A stretch of 25,280 nucleotides of DNA from Hyphomicrobiales bacterium. GTDB taxonomy: Bacteria > Pseudomonadota > Alphaproteobacteria > Rhizobiales > JAKIUO01. This document shows, in pieces, positions 1 to 7,180 of the stretch. Within the stretch, counting starts at the first letter, position 1, and each line of letters begins with the position of its first letter. The stretch covers positions 1-25,280 of the forward strand of contig JALXEI010000065.1 of NCBI GenBank assembly GCA_027069645.1. Direction: 5' to 3'. The translations under genes were made by a program, and so were the position numbers. The notes under the pieces are model-generated. The model saw only the letters and a program-made list of their open reading frames with translations. It searched no databases and had not been told where the DNA came from.

Positions 1-264
1 AAGTGCTCCGAGAAAGCGGCGGACACTGTACGGCAGATGGTTGATGAAGGCGTCAACACCGATATGGGCACCAACCCGGACGCCATACGAAGCGCCGAAC
101 AGAACCATCCAGGCCGACATGTGCAGCGTCAGCTCTTCCATCCACAAAAAGCCGCTGTTCAATACAAAGCGCATGAAAACTTCGGCAAAGACAAGTATCG
201 TCATGCTGACCAGCAGCAGGCCGATAACACTTTCCTCAAGGCCATTCCAGATGCGCGAGAACAT
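1..264 (-). CDS. dctQ: TRAP transporter small permease DctQ (partial, 3' end outside window)
   Basis: The first 88 residues are visible before the window edge cuts the gene. DctQ is the small four-helix membrane subunit of a tripartite ATP-independent periplasmic (TRAP) transporter and works with DctP and DctM. The visible protein opens with MFSRIWNGLEES, followed by a first membrane helix (about residues 10-30). A second hydrophobic segment follows, with the conserved WMEELT and SAWMVLFGAS stretches and then VRVGAHIGVDAF, all typical of the DctQ family. The start at 264 is chosen because AGGGGAG lies 6 bases upstream. The gene is downstream of dctP on the same strand, in the usual PQM order, so a dctM gene is expected just outside the window. 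No defect is visible in the part seen. Confidence 0.9.
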   Translation of the reverse strand, partial: MFSRIWNGLEESVIGLLLVSMTILVFAEVFMRFVLNSGFLWMEELTLHMSAWMVLFGASYGVRVGAHIGVDAFINHLPYSVRRFLGAL

Positions 265-338
265 GACGACTCCCCTGCAATGCGATTTTGTATCCGCTAC
301 TCCCCCCGTGCTGCCGATTATTATTGTTATACGACAGC

Positions 339-396
339 AAAAAAGAAAAAACGCCCCATGACAGTTTTATTGTTAAATCTATGGCTCATGGGGCGT
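339..396 (-). terminator. Intrinsic terminator between dctP and dctQ
   Basis: A perfect 11-bp inverted repeat is present: ACGCCCCATGA at 351-361 and its complement at 386-396, with a 24-base loop. Read on the minus strand it is followed by TTTTTTCTTTT, the form of a rho-independent terminator. It lies 73 bases after the dctP stop and 75 bases before the dctQ start. It would therefore let dctP be made in excess while some transcripts read through into dctQM. The hairpin and T-tract are seen directly; partial read-through is inferred. Confidence 0.8.
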
Positions 397-469
397 CGGA
401 CTGTACAAAGCCAGCCCATCCCGCCGCTTCGGGATAAACCCGAAGCGATGAGAAATGGTTACGAGGGTT

Positions 470-1456
470 TTACTTGTTCGCTGCCGAAGCGGCGGCAATC
501 AGATCGGCACCGATTTCACCCTCGAATTTTTTCCAGACCGGTTTCATGACGGCCCGCCACTGTTCGACTTCCTCCGGCTTGAGCTGAATGACGGTCGAGC
601 GGCCGCTATCAATAATTTTCTGCTTGTCCGATTTGGCTTTTTCAAGCGCAACCCTGTTGCCAAGCGCAACGGCTTCACTCAGGGCTTTTTCCAGTTCCGC
701 GCGGATATCGGCGGGCAGGCCGTTCCAGAATTCCGCCGAGGTGACAACCATATAGTCGAGCAGGCCGTGGTTGCTTTCAGTGATATAGGGCTGTACTTCA
801 TAGAATTTTTTCGAATAGATATTCGACCAGGTATTTTCCTGTCCGTCAATGGCGTGGGTTCCAAGCAGCGTAAAGACTTCCGAGAACGGTTTTTTCACCG
901 GATGGGCCTTGACGGCTTCAAACTGGGCAGCAAGAACATCCGAACTCATGATGCGAAATTTCTGTCCGGCGGCATCGGCAGGGACGCGCAGCGGCTTGTA
1001 GGCCGAGAGCTGTTTCAGGCCATTATGGAGATAGCCAAGGCCGATAAGCCCCTTGCTTTCCAGACTTTTCAGCAGCTTTTGCCCCTCGGGACCTTTCTGG
1101 AAACGATCAACCGCATTGATATCATTGAACAGGAAAGGGAGGTCAAAGACCTGAAGTTTTTTGGTATATTTTTTAAATTTTGAAAGCGAGGGCGCGGCCA
1201 TGTGAACATCACCGAGCAACAATGCTTCAAGGACCTTCTTGTCACCGAACAATTGCGCGTTCGGGAAGACCTCAACCTTGACCTTGCCTTTCAGGCGTTC
1301 GTTGACAAGATCGCGGAATTTGTTGGCCATCTGGCCCTTGGGGGTGTTTTCGGCAACCACATGCGAGAATTTGATGACAATTTCTTTTGCCTCGGCAAGG
1401 GTGGCGGGAAGGATCAGGCTCGCACCAAGGAGTGCGGATAAAGCGAGCTTTTTCAT
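470..1456 (-). CDS. dctP: TRAP transporter C4-dicarboxylate-binding periplasmic protein DctP
   Basis: This is a 328-residue extracytoplasmic solute-binding protein that captures C4-dicarboxylates (succinate, malate, fumarate) and passes them to the DctQM membrane unit. A clear Sec signal peptide starts MKKLALSALLGASLILPATL, with likely cleavage after AEA near residue 23. Family marks include KFSHVVAENTPKG near residues 29-41, the segment GQKFRIM with the conserved arginine at about 168, and DGQENTWSN in the C-terminal lobe. The reading frame stays open upstream to 1693, but the true start is 1456: the signal peptide begins there and AGAGGAAA lies a few bases before it. Upstream are a sigma54 promoter and possible enhancers; downstream a terminator separates it from dctQ. 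The exact substrate is inferred from the adjacent dctBD genes. Confidence 0.93.
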   Translation of the reverse strand: MKKLALSALLGASLILPATLAEAKEIVIKFSHVVAENTPKGQMANKFRDLVNERLKGKVKVEVFPNAQLFGDKKVLEALLLGDVHMAAPSLSKFKKYTKKLQVFDLPFLFNDINAVDRFQKGPEGQKLLKSLESKGLIGLGYLHNGLKQLSAYKPLRVPADAAGQKFRIMSSDVLAAQFEAVKAHPVKKPFSEVFTLLGTHAIDGQENTWSNIYSKKFYEVQPYITESNHGLLDYMVVTSAEFWNGLPADIRAELEKALSEAVALGNRVALEKAKSDKQKIIDSGRSTVIQLKPEEVEQWRAVMKPVWKKFEGEIGADLIAAASAANK

Positions 1457-1576
1457 ATCATTTTCCTCTGTTGGATCTGTGTCGGAAATATCGGTTGCGT
1501 TGTGAGGCAGCCAGCCCGACAGGGCCCGCCCGTGATTGAACACAAGTCGATCAAACTCCGTTAGCAATTTGTTAAA

Positions 1577-1593
1577 TGCAATGACAATGCCAG
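1577..1593 (-). promoter_or_regulatory. Sigma54 (RpoN) -24/-12 promoter of dctP
   Basis: The minus strand reads CTGGCATTGTCATTGCA. Against the consensus YTGGCACGRNNNTTGCW it keeps all of TGGCA and TTGC, with exactly ten bases between the essential GG (1591-1590) and GC (1579-1578). Transcription would start near 1566, giving a leader of about 110 bases before the dctP start. The adjacent dctD gene encodes a sigma54 activator, which makes this assignment strong. Confidence 0.85.
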
Positions 1594-1703
1594 GTTGCGA
1601 CAATCTGTCCGGTCGGGAGAACGAGGCGCCGTAACAGGCGGAAAACAGGGGGATTTGATTTTCGTTCCGGAGAAGCCGGGCGGGCTTTCGCAAAGGGGAT
1701 TGA

Positions 1704-1750
1704 GTAGGATTCTACCCGTTCATCCCGATTTTACGGGTGGAATCCTACCC
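1704..1750. promoter_or_regulatory. Paired inverted repeat, candidate DctD upstream activating sites
   Basis: GTAGGATTCTACCCGT at 1704-1719 and ACGGGTGGAATCCTAC at 1733-1748 form an inverted repeat with 16-base arms and one mismatch. Each arm is itself close to a palindrome of the type GGGTrGAATCCTAC. The axes of the two units are about 33 bp apart, roughly three helical turns, so two dimers would sit on one face of the DNA. The pair lies about 110-160 bp upstream of the sigma54 promoter, the usual position of enhancer sites for this activator class. No T-tract follows on the minus strand, so a terminator for dctD is less likely. Binding by DctD is inferred. Confidence 0.6.
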
Positions 1751-1773
1751 ATCAAACCAGCGAGCAAAAGGAC

Positions 1774-1946
1774 TGACCTTTGTATCTCTGGTCAGGTTCG
1801 CAGACCCCCTCGCTCCCCGGACAAGCGTAGCGCTGAGCCGGTGTCCATTGTCGAAAGTGATATGATATTGATTTATTGGTATTTTCTTCGGTCGCTTTAT
1901 TTTACACCCCCGGGTACAGGTTCTGCGTTATCGCTTGCCCGGGAAG
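1774..1946 (+). repeat. Dispersed intergenic repeat, copy 1
   Basis: This element of about 173 bp shares with 8878-9048 the same blocks in the same order. They are TGACCTTTGTAT, then GCTCCCCGGACAAGCG followed by AGCGC, then a GCCGG-rich block and AAGTGA. After a diverged middle come GGTTCTGCG and ATCGCTTGCCCGGGAAG. The right part can fold with CCCGGG arms. Both copies begin about 20-40 bp after the stop codon of a minus-strand gene (here dctD). It encodes nothing convincing and is probably a REP- or MITE-like alphaproteobacterial repeat family. Confidence 0.75.
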
Positions 1947-1985
1947 TGAGACGGTCCGCTGTCAGGGATACAAGGGCCAGTCTTA

Positions 1986-3398
1986 TTATATTTTCGTATC
2001 CGAAGTTTTTGGCTGGCCGGACGACGAGCCGCGGATTTCTTCGCCAAAAGACTGTTTGGAAAGACCGTATTTCTGCATTTTGTCGTAAAGGGTTTTGCGC
2101 GAAATTCCGAGCTGTTGATAGGTGGCTTTGAGATTGCCGTTATGGCGTGCAATTTCATTGGCGATCAGCATTTTTTCCAGGTTTGCGATGCGTTCGGCAA
2201 GGGGCGTGTTTTCGCTGTTGCTTCCCGATATGTCTATCGGTCTGGAATTGATTTGCAGCTCGCCAGATAAAAGATAGCGCAAGGCGGTATTTTGCAGTTC
2301 CCGAACATTGCCCGGCCAGTTCCAGGCCATCAGGGCTTCAAGTACATCGGCGGGAACATCTTTCACCATCTGTTTTGATTTCGGGTGATATTGCCGTGCA
2401 AATTCGGACAGGAAATGATGGAATAACAACGGAATATCCTCCCGGCGCTGGCGCAGGGGAGGGATTTCAAGTGACAGGATATTAAGGCGATAATAGAGAT
2501 CCTCGCGAAAACGTCCTGCGGTGCTTTCGGTTCTCAAATCGCTTTTGGTGGCGGCAATGACGCGGATATCGACATCAATTTCACGGTTGGCGCCAAGACG
2601 CTCGATTTTGCGTTCCTGCAACACCCGCAGCAGTTTGACCTGCAATTGCATTGGCATGCTTTCAATTTCATCCAGCAACAATGTGCCGCCGCTGGCATGC
2701 TCGAACTTGCCGGTTCGACCGGAGCTGGCCCCGGTAAAGGCGCCTTCGACATGGCCGAACAGTTCGCTTTCGATGATATTTTCCGGCAGCGCACCGCAAT
2801 TTATGGCGATAAACCTGCCCCTTGCGCGCGGGCTGTTTTCGTGCAGGGCACGGGCCACCAGTTCCTTGCCGGTCCCTGTTTCACCAAGAATGAGTACATC
2901 TGCATCGGTGTTGCCAAAATTGCGGATTTGCTCACGCAGCCGGTTCATCACCGCCGTCCGGCCCACAAGGCGCTGATCAAGGCCGGTATAACCCGCCAGT
3001 TCCGAGCGCAGCCGACGATTTTCAAGCACCAGACGGCGCTTGTCGAGGGCATGGCGGACAATATCAACCAGAACCTCGGATCCGAAAGGCTTTTCGATAA
3101 AATGATAGGCCCCCTCGCGCAGCGCCCGGACAGCCATCGGTACATCGCCATGTCCTGTAATCAGGATGACTGGCAGTTCCGGGTCAATTTCGCGTATTTT
3201 CTGCATCAGTTCGAGACCATCCATGCCCGGCATCTTGATATCGGTGATCAATATGCCATCGAAGGACGGGGCGACTTCAGGCAGCACATTACGAGCCGAA
3301 CTGTGGGTGCTGACCTGATAACCGGCCAGCTCCAGCGCCTGCGTACCGGCCTGGCGCAAATGCTTTTCATCGTCGACCAGAATAACCCTGTTACACAT
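1986..3398 (-). CDS. dctD: C4-dicarboxylate transport response regulator DctD (sigma54 activator)
   Basis: This 470-residue NtrC-family response regulator activates sigma54 RNA polymerase at dicarboxylate transport promoters after phosphorylation by DctB. The N-terminal receiver domain has the acidic pair DD near residues 9-10, phospho-acceptor D53 in ILITDIKMPG, T81 and K103. The central AAA+ domain has Walker A GETGTGKE at 172-179, the sigma54-contacting GAFTGA loop at 219-224 and Walker B LLLDE ending near 244. The C-terminus carries a Fis-type helix-turn-helix, NGNLKATYQQLGISRKTLYD. The frame is open far upstream, but the receiver domain fixes the start at 3398, with AGGAG upstream. The start overlaps the dctB stop by 8 bases, indicating translational coupling. 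The likely target is the promoter at 1577-1593. Confidence 0.95.
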   Translation of the reverse strand: MCNRVILVDDEKHLRQAGTQALELAGYQVSTHSSARNVLPEVAPSFDGILITDIKMPGMDGLELMQKIREIDPELPVILITGHGDVPMAVRALREGAYHFIEKPFGSEVLVDIVRHALDKRRLVLENRRLRSELAGYTGLDQRLVGRTAVMNRLREQIRNFGNTDADVLILGETGTGKELVARALHENSPRARGRFIAINCGALPENIIESELFGHVEGAFTGASSGRTGKFEHASGGTLLLDEIESMPMQLQVKLLRVLQERKIERLGANREIDVDIRVIAATKSDLRTESTAGRFREDLYYRLNILSLEIPPLRQRREDIPLLFHHFLSEFARQYHPKSKQMVKDVPADVLEALMAWNWPGNVRELQNTALRYLLSGELQINSRPIDISGSNSENTPLAERIANLEKMLIANEIARHNGNLKATYQQLGISRKTLYDKMQKYGLSKQSFGEEIRGSSSGQPKTSDTKI

Positions 3399-5304
3399 TT
3401 GCGATGTCTTCTCCTGCCGACTTGTGCCCCGTTTCATATTCATGATCGGGTGCCGGTATTTTTTCCGGCAGATCCGGCTTTGGCAGGGCAACCCGGAAGA
3501 TAGCACCGCCGCCCGGGACGTTTGCGACACTGATGCGGCCACCGAACTGGGTGATGATACCATAGCTGATGGACAGACCAAGTCCAACACCTTCCCCGAC
3601 ATCCTTGGTGGAATAAAAAGGATCGAATACGCGGTCAAGTTCGGCGGAAGATAACCCCGTGCCGTTGTCGCGGATGATAACAATATATTTGTCGGCCGTT
3701 TCCTCAAGTTCGAGAACAACCCGGCCGTGCATCTGTTCGGCAATGGCATCAAGGGCATTGGAAATGATATTGACGAACACCTGTTGCAAACGGACCAGAC
3801 CCCCGTGAACAATGATGGCTTTTTCGGGCAGGTGGTCGATGATTTCCGCCTCCTGCGTTTTGATGCGATGGTGCAACAAAACAAGGGCCTCGCGCACGGC
3901 GGCGACAAGATCGGTGGGACTGGCCTCGACCCGCTCCTTGCTCGCATAGGTGCGCAAATGTCTGATGATGCGGGCCATACGATCGATAAGTTCGCCAATG
4001 TTCTTCAGATTTGAACGGGCCGGTTCGGTTTCACCACGCTGTAAAAAAATATCGGCATTGTCGGCATAGGAGCGGATGGCGGCAAGGGGCTGATTGAGTT
4101 CATGGCTGAGTCCGGCCGACAGTTTGCCAAGGGCCGCCAGTTTTCCGGCCTGGATCAGTTCCCGCTGTGTTTTTTTCAGTTCACGGGTGCGCTCCTCGAC
4201 GCGCTGTTCCAGTTCGATGCGGGCACCGGATTGCAGTGCGATCAGTTCACGATTGCGCCTGAGGCGTTCCAGCAACAGGGCGGCACCGGTGAAAAAGCCG
4301 AACAACAGGGCGAGCAGCACCAGGACATTGCGCCATATCCGGGTGCGGATGCTGTTCGTTGCGGCAAGAATATGGACCTGCCAGCCGGCGGTTTTCATGT
4401 CGCGGCCAATTTGCAGATATTCGACGGTTTGTCCGAAACGGCGGCGCTGATTTTTTGCCTTGCGGATTTGTGTATTCGGGGCGCGCATCTGTTGCAGCGT
4501 GATCAGGGAGGCATGGGCATCCAGCGGTTTGCGCGCGACAATATCGAGGGGCCGTAAAATCGCCTTGTCATACTGACGATCGGCGCGAATACGCTTCAGG
4601 CTGGTGGCATCCAGTGGCATGAGGGAATGAAACAGCCATTGCGGTTTTGAACTGAGAAAAATGATCCCGTCCCGATCGGTAACAATGATCTCGTTCTTGC
4701 CGGTTTGCCAGCCGGTTTCGAACTGGCCGACCCTGATTTTGCAAACCATGACACCGAGAATTTTTCCCTGCTGGCGAATGGGCCAGGAAAAATAATAGCC
4801 GCGTTCCAGCGAAGTGGTACCGAGTGCGAAATAGCGACCGAGAGAGCCCTGCATGGCCTGCTGGAAATAGGGCCGAAAACCGAAATTTTTGCCGATGAAT
4901 GTACGTTTCGATTGCCAGTTGCTGGCAGCTATGGTGAGCCCGTTTCTGTCCATGATGTAAAGATCGAGCGCGCCGGTGATATTTCTGTTTTTCTCCAGCA
5001 AAAGATTGACCGCGCGTTCATCGGACGGGGTTTTTTCCGGATCCCAGAGTTTGCGGTAGGTGGGATCGGAAGCCAGCAGATGGGGCAGGGCTCTGTAACG
5101 CGCCAGTTCACCACGCAGATTTTCCATGACGAGGTTGAGCGTATGGGAGCTGGCCTCACGAATATCGTCGAGAGCGGTCGTACGGGTGTAGCTGATGGTT
5201 TTGAAGATCAGCGGCGGCGACAAAACCAGCATGGCCGCGCTCAGCACCAGTAGCGCCCGATGGCGCCGAATAAAAATGCTTTTCTCCGCAGTCAAGCTGT
5301 TCAT
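3391..5304 (-). CDS. dctB: C4-dicarboxylate sensor histidine kinase DctB
   Basis: This 637-residue membrane histidine kinase senses periplasmic C4-dicarboxylates and phosphorylates DctD. A first membrane helix lies at about residues 17-36. A long periplasmic sensor region of the double-Cache (PAS-like) type follows, containing GFRPYFQQAMQGS and YYFSWPI. A second helix lies near 325-345, then a coiled linker rich in E and R. The kinase core shows the H-box LSAGLSHELNQPLAAIRSYA with the phospho-histidine at about 401, the N-box FVNIISNALDAI, and G-boxes DNGTGLS and GVGLGLSISYGI. The start at 5304 (MNSLTAEKS) is preferred over an upstream GTG at 5352, although its ribosome binding site is weak. 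Overlap with dctD supports a two-gene operon. Confidence 0.93.
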   Translation of the reverse strand: MNSLTAEKSIFIRRHRALLVLSAAMLVLSPPLIFKTISYTRTTALDDIREASSHTLNLVMENLRGELARYRALPHLLASDPTYRKLWDPEKTPSDERAVNLLLEKNRNITGALDLYIMDRNGLTIAASNWQSKRTFIGKNFGFRPYFQQAMQGSLGRYFALGTTSLERGYYFSWPIRQQGKILGVMVCKIRVGQFETGWQTGKNEIIVTDRDGIIFLSSKPQWLFHSLMPLDATSLKRIRADRQYDKAILRPLDIVARKPLDAHASLITLQQMRAPNTQIRKAKNQRRRFGQTVEYLQIGRDMKTAGWQVHILAATNSIRTRIWRNVLVLLALLFGFFTGAALLLERLRRNRELIALQSGARIELEQRVEERTRELKKTQRELIQAGKLAALGKLSAGLSHELNQPLAAIRSYADNADIFLQRGETEPARSNLKNIGELIDRMARIIRHLRTYASKERVEASPTDLVAAVREALVLLHHRIKTQEAEIIDHLPEKAIIVHGGLVRLQQVFVNIISNALDAIAEQMHGRVVLELEETADKYIVIIRDNGTGLSSAELDRVFDPFYSTKDVGEGVGLGLSISYGIITQFGGRISVANVPGGGAIFRVALPKPDLPEKIPAPDHEYETGHKSAGEDIANV

Positions 5305-5537
5305 CCTGATTATCCATAAAGGGGAATTGGCGTTTCGGACCCATGTTAACACAGGAAGCTTCTGTCAGGCAGAAAACCGGTGCCTATGGTTCCTGAGGCG
5401 AGCCATCAGCTAAAGACAGAGGCGCCGCAGACCGGCCTGCGACAGGGCGGGAATTGCGGGTTAACGATATGAGCGATTGAACAGGGTTCAAATCTCTGCG
5501 CTGGAATGGATTTTGAAAGATCATTGCCGGTGACTTG

Positions 5538-5554
5538 CCCGGATATATTCCGGG
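5538..5554. repeat. 17-bp perfect palindrome upstream of the PilZ gene
   Basis: CCCGGATATATTCCGGG has 6-bp perfect arms around TATAT and lies 34 bases before the PilZ-protein start. It could be an operator or a small hairpin in the leader. There is no T-tract, so it is not a standard terminator. The regulator is unknown. Confidence 0.4.
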
Positions 5555-5588
5555 ACAGGTTCGGCGGGAACAAGGCAGAGGACAGACC

Positions 5589-5882
5589 ATGCAAGAGGAT
5601 TTGCGATCAGATCGGCGGCGACACATGTTGTTGCCCGCGAAAATACTGTTTAATGACAGGCAGTCGGTTATTGACTGCACGATAAAAAACCTGTCGAGTG
5701 GCGGCGCGCTGCTCAATGTTGCCTCGCGCCTTGGCATTCCGGATCATTTTACGCTGGACATTCCGCGTCTCGAAGAACGTCACCCCTGCCGTATTGTCTG
5801 GAGCAATATGTTTGAAATCGGTGTTTCATTCGCGCCGTGCTTTCAGAATCCCGATGGGCCGGAGCTGCATATTGTCAGGTAA
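5589..5882 (+). CDS. Small PilZ-domain protein (probable cyclic-di-GMP receptor)
   Basis: This 97-residue protein is made of little more than one PilZ domain. PilZ domains bind cyclic-di-GMP and alter motility, surface polymer or signalling partners. The two ligand motifs are present: an arginine cluster at the N-terminus fitting RxxxR (R6 to R10, in RSDRRRH) and N34-L-S36-S-G-G39, fitting (D/N)xSxxG. The start at 5589 is chosen because AGAGGA lies just upstream; an in-frame ATG at 5535 would add 18 residues with no domain signal. It stands alone, divergent from dctB, with a palindrome in its upstream region. The downstream peroxidase and chemotaxis genes are separated by 244 bp and need not be co-transcribed. 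No partner can be named. Confidence 0.85.
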   Translation: MQEDLRSDRRRHMLLPAKILFNDRQSVIDCTIKNLSSGGALLNVASRLGIPDHFTLDIPRLEERHPCRIVWSNMFEIGVSFAPCFQNPDGPELHIVR

Positions 5883-6126
5883 TTTGGTTGCAAAATAATT
5901 CCGAAACACTCACTGATTGAAAAATAATTTTGATCGATTTTACTACTTATCAAGTAAAGTAAATCCCAACTATCTGTTTATCAACACTATTCATATATGA
6001 GTCTCATAATAATGCAAATATTCAGATAAAATTAACGGAACAGCCTCCATTTTCAGCAGGTGTTCGGATGATCCGTCAGGGTCTTGCGGCTTTGGAAAGA
6101 TGCTGAATGAACAAAGGGGGATGTTT
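5883..6126. other. AT-rich intergenic region before the di-haem peroxidase gene
   Basis: This stretch is clearly richer in A and T than its surroundings and has no convincing reading frame. It contains a small inverted repeat TACTTATCAAGTA (about 5945-5957) and single half-sites resembling FNR half-sites (TTGAT, ATCAA) at unsuitable spacing. It very likely carries the promoter for the peroxidase-chemoreceptor pair, but I cannot assign -35/-10 boxes or a named operator. Confidence 0.4.
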
Positions 6127-7161
6127 ATGTTCTGGAAATTCCGGATCTGCCGACTGATACCGGTTTTGATCCTGACGGTTTATGGCGGTGCTGCCGCTTT
6201 TGCGCAAATGTCGCCGGGGACGACAGAAATTGACGCCCTGAAAACCCGCTACAAGCGCCCCCTCGCTATTCCCTTTCCGGACAATGCACCCTATTCACCG
6301 CAACTGGCAACGCTGGGCAAAAAGCTGTTTTTTGATCCCCGGCTTTCAGGGGCAAAAAATCTCAATTGCGCCAGTTGTCACAATCCGTCCTTTGGTTTCG
6401 AGGCCCCGGTTGACCGGGCTGTTGGCGCGGCGAACAAGAAGCTGGGTCGTCATGCACCAACGGCACTCAACATGGCCTGGGTGAAGCCGCTGTTCTGGGA
6501 TGGTCGTGCCGCGACGCTGGAAGATCAGGCGGCCGGTCCCATCACAGCCCCGGCGGAAATGAACGGAAAATTCGCTGATATTGTCAGAACACTCAATGAT
6601 ATCGATGAATACCGGAGCTGGTTTGCAACCCTGTTTCCGGGTGAAGGGATCAGCCGAAAAACCATCCTCACGGCCATCGCCACCTATGAACGGACCATTG
6701 TTTCGGGCTGGTCACCTTTTGATCGCTGGGTTGATGGTGATGAAAAGGCCATTAGCGAGAGCGCGAAGCGCGGCTTTGTTTTGTTCAATGGCAAGGCCGG
6801 GTGTGCGGGATGCCATAGCGGCTGGAATTTTACCGATAACAAATTCCATGATATCGGAACGGTCACAGAGGATATGGGTCGCGCGAAACTGGAGCCGAAT
6901 AATCCATTGGCCAAACACGCCTTCAAGACACCGGGTCTGCGTGACCTTACAAGGCGCGCACCTTTCACCCATGATGGTTCACAAAAAGATCTGGAAAGCA
7001 TCATCGCCTTTTATGCATCCGGTGGTGTCGAGCGGTCGTCACGTTCGCCGCTGATACGGCCCTTTTCCATCAGCGAACAGGAAACAGCCGATCTTGTGGC
7101 CTTTCTGAAGTCTTTGACGGCGGAAAAAACGGAAACTCCCATGCCGGTCTTGCCGAACTAG
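6127..7161 (+). CDS. Di-haem cytochrome c peroxidase / MauG-family protein
   Basis: This 344-residue periplasmic protein has an N-terminal signal peptide (about residues 1-26, ending AAAFA). Two c-type haem motifs are visible: CASCH at 81-85 and CAGCH at 226-230. Around them are family landmarks: LGKKLFFDPRLSG, WDGRAATLEDQA, and KTPGLRDLTRRAPFTHDGS. Members either reduce hydrogen peroxide with electrons from cytochrome c or, in MauG-like branches, carry out high-valent oxidation chemistry. At the position where classical peroxidases place a methionine ligand to the second haem, this protein seems to have a tyrosine (Y296 in IIAFYASGG), pointing to the MauG-like side. That alignment was done by eye. 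The start at 6127 is chosen over 6100 and 6121 for the AAAGGGGG six bases upstream. A chemoreceptor gene follows after 19 bases. Confidence 0.88.
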   Translation: MFWKFRICRLIPVLILTVYGGAAAFAQMSPGTTEIDALKTRYKRPLAIPFPDNAPYSPQLATLGKKLFFDPRLSGAKNLNCASCHNPSFGFEAPVDRAVGAANKKLGRHAPTALNMAWVKPLFWDGRAATLEDQAAGPITAPAEMNGKFADIVRTLNDIDEYRSWFATLFPGEGISRKTILTAIATYERTIVSGWSPFDRWVDGDEKAISESAKRGFVLFNGKAGCAGCHSGWNFTDNKFHDIGTVTEDMGRAKLEPNNPLAKHAFKTPGLRDLTRRAPFTHDGSQKDLESIIAFYASGGVERSSRSPLIRPFSISEQETADLVAFLKSLTAEKTETPMPVLPN

Positions 7162-7180
7162 ATATTGAAGGATGTTTGAG

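Noticed and set aside
1457..1693. In-frame upstream extension of dctP by 79 codons
   Set aside because: It lies before a clear signal peptide with its own ribosome binding site and would run across the sigma54 promoter; it is open by chance.
1595..2131. Plus-strand open frame across the dispersed repeat and the end of dctD
   Set aside because: It covers repeat sequence and antisense dctD, with no domain or ribosome binding site.
2646..3503. Long plus-strand open frame opposite dctD/dctB
   Set aside because: Antisense shadow of a well-supported gene with no recognisable domain.
3399..3998. In-frame upstream extension of dctD overlapping dctB
   Set aside because: The receiver domain starts at 3398; the upstream part is an out-of-frame shadow of the DctB kinase domain.
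5919..5957. FNR-like half-sites TTGAT and ATCAA upstream of the di-haem protein gene
   Set aside because: The half-sites are 14 bases apart instead of 4, so they do not form an FNR box.
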